Source: Chara braunii (lineage: Eukaryota; Streptophyta; Charophyceae; Charales; Characeae). From it: 23,294 nucleotides of DNA. The stretch covers positions 1,116,911 through 1,140,204 of the forward strand of contig BFEA01000418.1 in the NCBI GenBank assembly GCA_003427395.1, given 5' to 3'. Position numbers and translations under genes: made by a program. Below are positions 1-8,670 of this stretch, one piece after another; the stretch's first letter is position 1, and each line of letters begins with the position of its first letter. A model generated the notes under the pieces. That model saw only the letters and a program-made list of their open reading frames with translations. It did no database searches and had not been told where the DNA came from.

Positions 1-46
1 AAACTATATCCCTCAAAAGGGAAACAATGGACACACGCCAACAATC

Positions 47-48
47 AT

Positions 49-104
<56 letters not shown>

Positions 105-212
105 ACAAACACACACATACACAAACACACGCTCATACATTCATATTCATCCACAGACACACTCTCACGCGCAGGCACACACATACACACATACGCGCAC
201 ACCTACACACAC
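47..212. repeat. (CA)n microsatellite, pure core then degenerate
   Basis: A pure CA dinucleotide run is followed by an imperfect CA/TA/CG-containing run. It stays open in two plus-strand frames only because the unit is two bases, giving artificial Thr-His proteins. No coding function is suggested. Confidence 0.95.
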
Positions 213-293
213 ATAACTGGGGTGGTGGGGGTTGGGGGATGTGGGGGCGGATGGGAGGTGCTTCTGGGGTTGGTTTTTTTTTTTTTTTTTTTT
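213..293. repeat. G-rich low-complexity stretch ending in a 20-base T tract
   Basis: A GGTGGGG-type purine-rich stretch runs directly into a T tract at 274-293. This is simple sequence with no gene signal. Confidence 0.8.
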
Positions 294-2187
294 GGCCTAG
301 GGCCACATGTTTCGGATCCTGCGCATCAATTCCGTTTTTCCGAAAAGCGCAGGCGCGGCCCATTTTCGTGTTTAACGCGAATTCAACGGGATTTTTTTGA
401 ATTTAACGGGATTCAACGGGAGTTTAATTCCCCCATTCCGCGTTAAAAAGATACACAGTATACTGGTGTCGCGTCTAAAAAATGGGACCCGCAAAAATAA
501 TTAAAGAAAAGTTAAAAATTACAAATACGAACACCGAAAGAGAGTGTTTTTGAGGAAGGGAGACCGTCGGTACCCTTTTCAGTTCCGCTGACCCCTTCCG
601 CAGGTGGGCCGTCAACAAAACCACGAGGGATAGCCCTGCCGGGCCCTCAACCCCTTGGCATCTTCAACCGCTCCAATGCTCCATCGCCGCCGGTCGCCAT
701 CCTCGATCCCTGTACCTCAACTCCAAAAGTCCAATGTCGTAACCAATAGTGCCATGCCCAAGGCTGGCATTGACAGCCACACAACTCCATATAAACAGGT
801 TCCACGTACTGCACGGTCACACTGGAACGCCCCAAGCCAACGCCTTGCTTTACCGATCCAAACCTACGGCCGCCACGCCCTGCCACTCACCACAAGAAGG
901 GCCTGGCTCTGCTCATAAACGTCGTACGCACCACTCCTTACCTCAAAACCAAGCCTTTTCCTTCCTAGCGGTAGAAAGCTTGAACTTTTATCTATGCCAC
1001 CCTCCGTACTTGTGTACGCGCCACAAACAATTGCGCACCGATCAAAAAGGAAAAAAAATCATTTAGTCCTGATTAAATCAAGATCAAAGTTAACCGACAA
1101 TTGTGTCGGTTCTATAATATCAACAAGAACTGATCACGCGCGCCTCAAAGTTGCGCGCCCATGCACTCTTTATTTCTGATCAACCACTCTGTCAGTGTAA
1201 AACTTATTTTTTATCACTTGCAAAAGCCAGGGCGGATACCCTTGTAAGGGTATTCACACCGACAGCGGATCGGGAAAGTCTGAGACATCGACGGTTCTGG
1301 AAATACTGGGAGTGGAAAAACCCCTGTCTCATCGCGCGACCTTGACCCGACCCTCTGGAATTCCCCTTTTTGACCGGAAACGAACGAATCTGTGAATGGG
1401 ACATTGAACGGGCCTTAAGCGTGATCCCTTTCCCCTCCCAATTCCCCAGTACACACTCGAGCCACGTCATCGCCGAACCAGGTGTCGTCATCATTGAGAC
1501 AGCCTTCCCTCCCTACCGCCTCGTGTTGCCTTTTCACTTCCTAACAGCAGTCCCGCACTCACGCAGGATGCATCTGCATGTCACTGGTCCTGCCAGACCC
1601 GCTATATGTCCCAGGTAAAGCACCAGTGGACGCAGATTGCTGCACTTGCTATATCTACCTTGTACCCCCTTCGGGTACGCGTCCAGCAGCAGTGCTGATT
1701 GCGTACGCGAATCTACAGGCCAGCATGCATTCAAGTCTGTCAGCCGGGCTCAGAAGAGAGTCATTTCTACCACCCACCCTCGATTTTCCGTGGTGTGTGG
1801 GCCTGCGGCCCCATCTCCTAGACTCTCTTCTACTGATACTGAATCTGGCATCATCAGGGGCATGGTGCATTTTCCTATTTTATCTGGCTAAGACCTGGAC
1901 AAGAAATGGCCAAAACGGCACCATACATCCGTTCTCGGGGATACGCAGTTATTAAAAAAAGAAAAATATAGTAAAAGAAACGGCCATCAACCCCTTCCAA
2001 AGGTCAACGGGGCCCGTGCCGTGGCCGTCGCTCGAGTCAACCCTGGGCTGAACTTTCACTGCGGTAGGATAGGAATGGGGCGAATGAGCTCAGATGTGAA
2101 CCGATTGCTTGCAGCCGTCAAGATTACCAATCTGCACGGTAGACAATCATATCGGCTTCAGTCGGAGCTCATGCTGCTGCTACCTGC
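294..2187. other. Intergenic stretch, no gene recognised
   Basis: Short open frames exist on both strands (largest about 125 codons) but none shows a recognisable domain, consistent composition or continuity. Around 372-422 a short motif, TTCAACGGGA and variants, is repeated three times, which suggests an eroded repeat. I see no RNA gene or transposon end here. Confidence 0.6.
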
Positions 2188-2191
2188 CGTA

Positions 2192-2267
2192 GTGGGATTT
2201 CACCCGAGGCGGGAAAGGTTCTCTACTCTAGCTCCCGCAGTGGAATTTCACCCGAGGCGGGAAAGGT
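2192..2267. repeat. Direct repeat, 28-bp unit, two copies 48 bp apart
   Basis: The segments 2192-2219 and 2240-2267 share TTTCACCCGAGGCGGGAAAG and differ by one base over 28. The intervening 20 bases are unrelated. It is probably a small local duplication. Confidence 0.85.
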
Positions 2268-2641
2268 GTTTCTCTGGACCTCGCTGCTCTCCTTGGACTT
2301 GTTAACTGCTGCCGCTGGAATAGAACGCATTGGCATTACCTTTTTTTTCTTTTTTTATATACTATAATGCACATTGACCTGACATTAATGTCGAGACGTG
2401 GGGATGATGACACCACACGTCATGACAGTAGGCTGGAAGACGAGGAAAAGAAAACGTCGGCTTACGTGGTTTGTACTCCACGTGTTCTTTTCTCGCAGTC
2501 GAGGCAATTCAACCTGTGCTGCGAGTACCTCATGGCGCACATGCCAAGTGATGATTGGGTGATCGCACAAGTTCAACCGTCTCGACGGTTGCCCTCGACT
2601 TCTCCGACTGTAGGATTCTTCAAGAGTGTGTGTCTATCTTG

Positions 2642-2817
2642 GGGCGTCGCTCCAGCACACAACACTTTGGACGGTTTCTGGAATGGATACGTTGAACATT
2701 TGCACCTGGTCCAGAAAACGTCAAAATGCATGTAGAGTGTCGTGGGATTCGATCGAGGGCACCTGGTCCAGAAAACGTCCAAATGCATGTAGAGTGTCGT
2801 GTAGTGGAGCGACGCCC
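2642..2817. repeat. Fold-back inverted repeat with a nested direct repeat
   Basis: The left arm 2642-2682 pairs with the right arm 2767-2817. Positions 2642-2654 are the perfect complement of 2805-2817, and 2666-2682 matches the complement of 2767-2783 at 16 of 17 bases. The middle of the right arm carries about ten extra bases. A second pattern overlaps it: a 43-base direct repeat at 2702-2744 and 2759-2801 (one mismatch, period 57). The structure could be a decayed fold-back transposon or a partial inverted duplication. No coding capacity is recognised. Confidence 0.75.
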
Positions 2818-2918
2818 TGTGCGTGATTGACCCTTCAGCAGTAGGAGCGTGGTTCCCAGGAAGGATAGCCGACCAAGGTAAAGGTACTCGGGCTACGGGT
2901 AGGCAGCACTCACTTCGA

Positions 2919-2932
2919 ATAAATACCCGCGC
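2919..2932 (+). promoter_or_regulatory. Possible TATA-like element upstream of the aldolase gene
   Basis: An AATAAATAC string lies in otherwise GC-rich DNA about 620 bases before the aldolase ATG and just ahead of the duplicated leader region. Transcription starting here would give a long, repeat-rich 5' leader containing both GA tracts. A single AT-rich 9-mer is weak evidence, and no start site can be fixed by eye. Confidence 0.2.
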
Positions 2933-3018
2933 TGGCCGACTGATTTTGTAGCGTCGCAGATCGTGGCAACTGGCGGCAGCGGCAGGTGCTGTAGGCGGGC
3001 AACGGCATTTGTCGAGGA

Positions 3019-3352
3019 CCCTTCCCGCGCTCTTCGTTTTGACTCCTGGAGGGGAAGAAGGCGGAAGGCGGTCTTGGCGGGAAGGAAGACGGAATTCGCC
3101 GTTCGTTGCCGCTCTCGGTGAGACAGAGGAGGGAATCAAGGCGCTGTTCATTGCGGCTCTCGGCGGGAAGAAAAAGGCGGGATAACCCTTTCCGGGCTCT
3201 TCGTTTTGACTCCTGGAGGGAAAGAATGCGGAATCCGGTCTTAGCGGGAAGGAAGACGGAATCCGCCGTTAGTTGCCGCTCTCGGTAAGACCGAGGACGG
3301 AATCAAGGCGCTGTTGATTGCGGCTCTCGGCGGGAAGAAAAAGGCGGGATAG
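3019..3352 (+). repeat. Tandem duplication of a 167-bp unit in the aldolase leader region
   Basis: Copy 1 is 3019-3185 and copy 2 is 3186-3352, adjacent and of equal length. They share long blocks such as GCTCTTCGTTTTGACTCCTG and GGCGGGAAGAAAAAGGCGGG, with scattered substitutions. Each copy also repeats a shorter GC(G/C)GCTCTCGG motif. The duplication lies between the TATA-like string and the GA tracts, so it could sit in the promoter or the 5' untranslated region of the aldolase gene. Confidence 0.9.
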
Positions 3353-3399
3353 AACAGAGTCGTGCTGAAAGTTGCGGCTCTGGGGCGACACAGAAAGAG

Positions 3400-3407
<8 letters not shown>

Positions 3408-3462
<55 letters not shown>

Positions 3463-3472
3463 CTCTGGGGCG

Positions 3473-3533
<61 letters not shown>
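3408..3533 (+). repeat. Two (GA)n tracts before the aldolase start codon
   Basis: Two pure GA runs are separated by GGCTCTGGGGCGACACAGA. The same spacer string, GGCTCTGGGGCGACACAGA, also precedes the first run, so the unit spacer plus GA tract is itself duplicated. The second run ends 11-12 bases before the ATG at 3545. GA/CT tracts in plant 5' leaders are established binding targets for BBR/BPC GAGA-binding proteins; a regulatory role here is inference. Confidence 0.93.
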
Positions 3534-3536
<3 letters not shown>

Positions 3537-3544
3537 ATACGAAA

Positions 3545-4621
3545 ATGGCTTACGCAGGTGCTAAGTACGCAGATGAGTTGATCGCTACGGCGAACAAGAT
3601 CGCTACTCCCGGTAAAGGTATCTTGGCGGCTGATGAGAGCACGGGGACGATTGGCAAGAGGTTGGCGAGCATAAATGTGGAAAACGTGGAGTCTAACAGG
3701 AGAGCACTAAGGGAGCTGTTGTTCACCGCTCCTGGTGCTTTGGATCACATCAGCGGTGTCATCTTGTTCGAGGAGACGCTGTTCCAGAAATCCGCGGCCG
3801 GCAAGCCCTTCGTTGATATCTTGAAGGAAGCGGGTGTGGTGCCCGGCATCAAGGTGGACACCGGTGTTGCCCCACTTGCTGGTACCAACGGCGAGACTAC
3901 CACCCAAGGCCACGATGGACTGAGTGCCAGGTGTGCTAAGTACTACCAGCAGGGCGCTCGCTTCGCCAAGTGGCGTGCTGTGCTGAAGATCGGCGATGGA
4001 TGTCCTTCTCCTTTGGCCATCCAGTCCAACGCCGAGGGGTTGGCCCGTTACGCGTCTATCTGCCAGGAGAACGGTTTGGTGCCAATCGTAGAGCCCGAGA
4101 TCTTGATGGACGGTGCGCATGACATAGAGACGTGCGCCGCTGCGACGGAGAAGGTGCTGGCCGCCGTGTACAAGTCTCTCAACGACCACCATGTGTTGTT
4201 GTTGGAGGGCACGCTGCTGAAGCCTAACATGGTGATGCCAGGAACGGAGGCGGCGGCCAAGGCGCCGCCGGAGGTGGTGGCAAAGTACACGGTTCGAACC
4301 CTGCAACGGACAGTTCCCGTCGCCGTACCGGGGATTATGTTCCTGTCGGGCGGGCAGAGCGAGGAGGAGGCGACGCTCAACCTCAACGCGATAAACGGGT
4401 TGGCGACGAAGAAGCCATGGACGCTGTCCTTTTCGTATGGAAGGGCTCTGCAGGCGAGCACGCTCAAGACTTGGGCCGGCAAGACAGAGAACGTCGAGGA
4501 GGCGCAGAAGGTCTTCCGTGATCGCGCCAAAGCTAACGGGGAGGCCACTCTTGGCAAGTATATTGGTGATGCCGGCGGGCGGACAGCATCCGAGAGCTTG
4601 CACGTGAAAGATTACAAGTAC

Positions 4622-4624
<3 letters not shown>
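3545..4624 (+). CDS. FBA: Fructose-bisphosphate aldolase, class I, plant cytosolic type
   Basis: Class I aldolase cleaves fructose 1,6-bisphosphate into dihydroxyacetone phosphate and glyceraldehyde 3-phosphate in cytosolic glycolysis and gluconeogenesis. The protein has 359 residues, the usual length, as one uninterrupted TIM-barrel ORF. The signature [11 protein letters not shown] carries the Schiff-base lysine at K226. Other active-site residues are present: D30 (LAADEST), K103, K142 and R144 (AKWRAV), E183 (VEPEI), the SGGQSEE phosphate loop at 267-273, R300, and the C-terminal Tyr359 in HVKDYKY. No transit peptide is present, so a cytosolic form is likely. The start at 3545 gives [13 protein letters not shown], matching the family N terminus. 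An in-frame ATG at 3362 would add 61 residues, mostly Arg-Glu repeats encoded by GA tracts, and is rejected. Absence of introns is notable because land-plant cytosolic aldolase genes usually have them; a retrocopy or intron loss is possible. The stop codon abuts another GA tract. Confidence 0.97.
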
Positions 4625-4678
<54 letters not shown>

Positions 4679-4760
4679 CTTGCGTTTGTTACTGAATGCA
4701 GCATGTGAGCCTGCTTTGATCGATGGTCGCCAGCGAGCATGTTGACCATAGAATTGGCTA

Positions 4761-4847
<87 letters not shown>

Positions 4848-4932
4848 CTTGCGTTTTGCTACTAAATGCAGCATGTGAGCCTGCTTTGATCGATGGTCGC
4901 CAGCGAGCATGTTGATCATAGAATTGGCTGCT

Positions 4933-4993
<61 letters not shown>

Positions 4994-5083
4994 CTTGCCC
5001 TCTGCTATTGAATGCAGCAAGTGGGCCTGCTTTGATCGATGGTCGCCAGCGAGCATGTTGACCATAGAATTGACTGCTCTTGA
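4624..5083 (+). repeat. Composite array: (GA)n tract plus ~84-bp unit, three copies
   Basis: Three GA runs (4624-4677, 4784-4846, 4936-4992) are each followed by the same unit (4678-4759, 4847-4935, 4993-5083). The unit starts GGCTTGC and contains CTGCTTTGATCGATGGTCGC and GAGCATGTTGA. A (TG)n run of about 25 bases precedes the second GA tract. The array begins within the aldolase stop codon, so any 3' untranslated region must start inside it. Confidence 0.95.
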
Positions 5084-5286
5084 GATAGACCGTCTTCCCC
5101 CGAATATAACGAACGTATCTGTGCAGTCTATTCGGGTGAATAGCGCACGTATCTAGACTGAAAATTGGCCCGAAGTACAGTGCGGTCTGTTTGGGTGAAG
5201 ACATTAGGATGGCGAGAGGGAGTTGTATGATTGTATCCGACTTCAAGTCGACGATATGTTAGAGCGCAACGACCTCCACCTGTTGC

Positions 5287-5784
5287 ACGTTCTTGACAAG
5301 CTGATACATGTTTGTTCTTTTGGCAATTCATCTTGTTACTCTTTACGGACTCCAATCATGTAGTTCGTAATCTGGATTCAAATGATGTGGTTCGCGTAAT
5401 CAAATCACGTAGTCTGGATTCAAATCTCACGTAGTTTAGTAATTTGTAATCAAAACGTTCTTGACAAGCTGATGCATGGTAGTTTTTTTGACATTCATCT
5501 TGTTACTCTTCCGGATTGCAATCATGTAGTTCGTCATCTGGATTCCAATGGTGTGGTTCGCGTAATCAAATAATGTAGTCTGGATTCAAATCTCACGTAG
5601 TTTAGTGATTTGTAATCAAAACGTTCTTGACAAGCTGATGCATGGTAGTTTTTTTTACAATTCATTTTGTTACTCTTCCGGACTCCAATCATGTAGTTCG
5701 TCATCTGGATTCCAATGGTGTGGTTCGCTTAATCAAATCATGTAGTCTGGATTCAAATCTCACGTAGTTTAGTAATTTGTAATC
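5287..5784. repeat. Tandem satellite, ~167-bp unit, three copies
   Basis: Copies begin at 5287, 5455 and 5621 with ACGTTCTTGACAAGCTGAT and end with TTTAGTRATTTGTAATC. Each unit is built from shorter repeats of the type ATCATGTAGTTCGTMATCTGG and GTAGTCTGGATTCAAATC, so a ~30-bp ancestor is likely. Degenerate derivatives of the short unit continue to about 5940. Confidence 0.93.
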
Positions 5785-6440
5785 GGAACCACGTGATCTG
5801 TAATCAAATCATGCAGTCTTGAGCTCGAAGCATGTTGTTCGATATCAAATCATGGTCATCAAATAGTTGTTCGTCATCGAATATTGTCGTCTGGAATCGG
5901 ATCATTTAGGTCGTAATCGAGTCGTGGACTCGTGGTCATCAACTACTGTCTTCACCCGAACACAACGTCTCTTTGTTGTTGTTTTTTTTGTTTCTTTATT
6001 TGTTTTTTTTGGTGGAATTCTCTTTCTTTTTCTCTTCTCCAATCGAAGTGGCCGACAATTTTCGTGTGGTCTTTCTGGGTTCGCAGCAGAGGGCGTACGT
6101 TTTTCTTATCTTTTTTCGTTTTTTGTTCTTTTTCCTGTTTTTTTTTCTTTTTTTCTTTTTGTTGGAATTGTCTCTTTGTTTGCTTTCTTTCTTTGTTGTC
6201 TCTTTTCTTTGCTTTCTCTCGCAGTCTTTGTGCTTTTCATTTGTGGATCAGATATTATGCGGACCGTAACAGAGAGCCGAAAGGCCGAAAAATGGGTTCA
6301 TATTCTTTGTGGTGAAGCGAAGTCAAAGTCAAAGCTGTAAAACGGGCTCGATCGAGCATGACGTATACCGAATTTCAATTTTGCTGGGATGGGAGACAAT
6401 GCATTTATTCTCAGTGCAGAGCAGCATGATAGACGACGCT

Positions 6441-6442
<2 letters not shown>
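5785..6442. other. Degenerate repeat then pyrimidine-rich intergenic DNA
   Basis: Up to about 5940 this is decayed satellite. From 5970 to 6235 the plus strand is mostly T with scattered C and G, giving Phe/Leu-rich translations that look like membrane proteins but come from base composition. No gene is recognised. Confidence 0.65.
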
Positions 6443-6443
<1 letters not shown>

Positions 6444-6474
<31 letters not shown>

Positions 6475-6565
6475 NAAACGCCGAGGTTATTAAATTTGTA
6501 ATCACGCTTGTTTTTTGGTTGTCTTGAGATGCCATCATCGAACTGACCGGCCCTGCGTAATTCAA
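6444..6565 (-). mobile_element. SINE fragment, 3' part with poly(A) tail
   Basis: Read on the minus strand, this ends in a run of about 28 A (plus-strand T run from 6444). It contains GGCCGGTCAGTTCGATGAT and then ATCTCAAG, closely matching the 3' half of the more complete SINE at 8258-8448. The tRNA-like head is not found. One N lies at 6475 beside the homopolymer. It is probably a truncated or diverged member of the same family. Confidence 0.6.
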
Positions 6566-6597
6566 TTCTTCATGCAGAACGGCTTTTTTTTCTTTGG

Positions 6598-6613
6598 TGG
6601 GGGGGGGGGGGGG
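6598..6613. repeat. Poly-G tract
   Basis: An uninterrupted G run preceded by TTTGGTG. It is simple sequence; the exact length may be unreliable because homopolymers are error-prone. Confidence 0.8.
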
Positions 6614-7636
6614 AAGGGTAGATGCACTAATCGGCAAATTAATCTGAAAACGGGGAGTGCTATTGCTGTGATTTAATGCTTTTTTTCAATCTTTATTTTA
6701 GCTGAAAGGTGCATTTACCATTTTCTGGTGGGCTTTTCCGTAGAACTCGATAGAAGTGAACACAGACAGAGGCAGCGGCAAGTGTTCACATTTTGCCACG
6801 ACCTCCTGAAAAAGTTGTCTTTAAAAATAAAAAAAAAAGAAAAAGACGTTGAGTCAGTGCAACTCGACGGAAGAGTTAAAAGTATCGGCGTATAGTTACT
6901 GCCCCTCGTTCGGTATTCTCTTTAGAGTCTTCTCCCTCTCAGCCTACCGTTCGCCGTAGGCAGTTCTGAATCCCGATGAGTGTAGATTGTGGGCCTCGCT
7001 CCGCAACTCTCGAAATGTGCAAAAGGCGAGTGAATCTTCCGCTGGAACAGGGGTAGATACCCCGCCATGCTTTTTGTCCTTGGTGGACGTCAAGAGTAAT
7101 GGAGCGAGGCCGTATATCGTCGGTTAGGAGACATTTGGAATTACAGAGTGCAGCAGCGTGCAGCAGCGTGCTGGTCTCTATGATGACGATGTATGCATGT
7201 ATGCATGTACGCATACCAATTTCTGTGTTTCGGAAACAGCCGACTCTTTCGGAAAGAGTTCATGTCGGACTCAGAGATCAAGATGCGGATCACCCAACAC
7301 ATAAGACACATTATCTCCAGTGATTGGTTCAGACACTGCAGAAATTCGTATGGCACAGCTTCGTCAAGAAAATGGTTTCTTGAAACATGGGGAAGGGATA
7401 TGCGCCTGGCTAAGTTTGGACATGAAAGGCAGACTGCAGCTGTGTCCCTGGCTCGTTTCACCTTTGGGTTTTGGGGAGCGAGTTAGACACCCCCCATAGG
7501 TTAGAGTGGGGCTAGTAGTCAGGAAAATACCTGAGTTCCGAGAAATGACTAGCGTCAGGCTGTGCCTCAGTGGAAATGTATCACCTTTTTTTTTTTTTTC
7601 ATTTTTGAGAGTCACACGTCAGGGGAACCTGGACCC
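6614..7636. other. Intergenic stretch, no gene recognised
   Basis: Short open frames only. Small palindromes appear at about 6944-6962 (CCTACCGTTCGCCGTAGG) and 7240-7260 (GACTCTTTCGGAAAGAGTTC), and an ATGCATGT repeat lies near 7190-7210. No domain, RNA gene or element end is recognised. Confidence 0.5.
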
Positions 7637-7786
7637 GGTCCCAGGAACCTTTCACCGGGTAATGGTCCCAGGAACCTTTCACCGGGTAATGGTCCCAGGA
7701 ACCTTTCGCCGGGTAATGGTCCCTGGCACCTTTCACCGGGTAACGAGAGTCAAATCTGGGTAATGGTCCCAGGAACTTTTCACCGG
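7637..7786. repeat. 27-bp minisatellite, five copies
   Basis: Units start at 7637, 7664, 7691 and 7718, each GGTCCCAGGAACCTTTCACC followed by GGGTAAT with small variants. A fifth, partial unit at 7764-7786 follows a 19-base interruption. Because 27 is a multiple of three, the array stays open in frame and yields an artificial repeat peptide. Confidence 0.95.
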
Positions 7787-7852
7787 GTTGTTTTGTGAGG
7801 GATTCCCGGCCGTGTCTGGGTTTTTCTGATAATATAAATTGTTGTTTTCTCT

Positions 7853-7863
7853 CAAAAAATATA

Positions 7864-7898
<35 letters not shown>
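7853..7898. repeat. (AT)n followed by poly-A tract
   Basis: A short TATATATATA run then about 28 A. It could be the tail of a plus-strand retroposon, but no recognisable element body precedes it. Confidence 0.75.
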
Positions 7899-7900
<2 letters not shown>

Positions 7901-8250
7901 TACGTTGATCTGTGGGATGTGTTATTTGCTTTGTGATAATTGGATTATCTTTCTTTCCCTATCTTTCTTTCCCTGTCAGGTTTGGTTTCCTCCTCCCCTT
8001 CTTTACCTCTTTGCCTTTTGGCTGCGTGCAAGTGGGTCCTTGTGACACACGGGGATGGGGGCAGCCAGCGCTCAACCTGTCATCCACGTGGCTGGCCTTG
8101 TACGTAAGAGGTTATGAACAGGTGGAGCTTTCCTTACCTCCTTCCCCTTTCCCTTTTTTCCTTTTCCTTTTTTCTTTTCCCTTTTTTGCGCTCTGATTCA
8201 CAATGTGACAATATATGTTTCTGTACACGCGTATATGACCCCCGCCGCAC
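7899..8250. other. Intergenic, pyrimidine-rich, no gene recognised
   Basis: The stretch contains CTTTCCCTATCTTTC- and TTTTCCTTTT-type runs. No domain or RNA gene is visible. Confidence 0.5.
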
Positions 8251-8257
8251 TATATTC

Positions 8258-8448
8258 CTTTTTTTTTTTATTAAAAGAAAGGGCGATGGCCTTGAGATAT
8301 TATCATTGAGCTGACCGGCCCCAAACAATTCATTAGTAGTTGGTTTTACTCGTCTACTCGTCAAGTTCCATCATGTGGATTCGAATACAGGTCTGTATTT
8401 CAACAGTTCATGGGTGTACCCACTGAGCTAGGCTCTTGGGTGCCGTAG
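8258..8448 (-). mobile_element. tRNA-derived SINE, ~190 bp, with target-site duplication
   Basis: On the minus strand the head reads as a tRNA-like gene. An internal polymerase III box A (TAGCTCAGTGGGTA) lies at 8430-8417 and a box B (GTATTCGAATC) at 8388-8378, with normal spacing. A body follows with GGCCGGTCAGCTCAATGAT, then an AT-rich tail of about 11 A. The 7-bp string TATATTC flanks both sides (8251-8257 and 8449-8455), as expected for target-primed reverse transcription. SINEs are non-autonomous and depend on LINE machinery. Whether the LINE at 12842-20760 is its partner is not shown: their 3' ends share only the poly(A). Confidence 0.75.
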
Positions 8449-8460
8449 TATATTCAGCAA

Positions 8461-8507
8461 AAGCGTAGGAGGTGGTCTTTTTTTTTTTTTTTTTTCAAGC
8501 GTAGGAG
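8461..8507. repeat. 11-bp direct repeat flanking a T tract
   Basis: AAGCGTAGGAG occurs at 8461-8471 and 8497-8507, with GTGGTC, a T run and C between. It resembles a minimal retroposition scar, but the poly-T is not directly against the repeat on the expected side. Confidence 0.55.
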
Positions 8508-8543
8508 TTTTGGAGAGCTGCTGTGGATGATTTCGAGAGGGCG

Positions 8544-8626
8544 AGATAGACTGAGCTTTAGGCCGCAGATATTGGGGAACTAGGTTCCACTCGGTTGGAT
8601 AGACTGAGCTTTAGGCTGCAGATAGG
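8544..8626. repeat. Direct repeat upstream of the Harbinger element
   Basis: AGACTGAGCTTTAGGCYGCAGATA occurs twice with a period of about 53 bp. It ends about 10 bases before the element's TTA target site and lies outside the element. Confidence 0.75.
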
Positions 8627-8637
8627 CCTAGGTATTA

Positions 8638-8670
8638 GGGTTGGACCCCACAGCTTTGCGGACTGGAAAA
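8638..8670 (+). repeat. Left terminal inverted repeat of the Harbinger element
   Basis: It begins GGGTTGGACC directly after the TTA target site. The first 25 bases are the exact complement of the right end; bases 26-33 match with one single-base gap. Confidence 0.88.

Noticed and set aside
27-446. Open frames through the CA repeat giving Thr-His proteins
   Set aside because: They arise from the dinucleotide period and contain no other protein-like sequence.
3362-3544. N-terminal Arg-Glu extension as part of the aldolase CDS
   Set aside because: The family starts at [12 protein letters not shown]; the extension is microsatellite translation. Kept only as a low-interest finding.
3707-4603. 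298-codon minus-strand frame opposite the aldolase
   Set aside because: It is a shadow of a conserved gene on the other strand, with no domain.
4758-5246. Ser-Leu-rich minus-strand frame
   Set aside because: It is translation of CT/GA tracts in the composite array.
5867-6340. Possible multi-span membrane protein
   Set aside because: The hydrophobicity comes from a T-rich plus strand; three overlapping frames look alike and none has a domain.
6475-6475. N base as a biological feature
   Set aside because: It is an assembly or base-call ambiguity next to a homopolymer.
7506-7798. Repeat protein from the 27-bp minisatellite
   Set aside because: The unit is a multiple of three bases so all frames stay open; no start context or domain.
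8378-8448. Functional tRNA gene on the minus strand
   Set aside because: Box A and B are good, but no full cloverleaf or clear anticodon arm is evident, and the body, A tail and flanking duplication mark it as a SINE.
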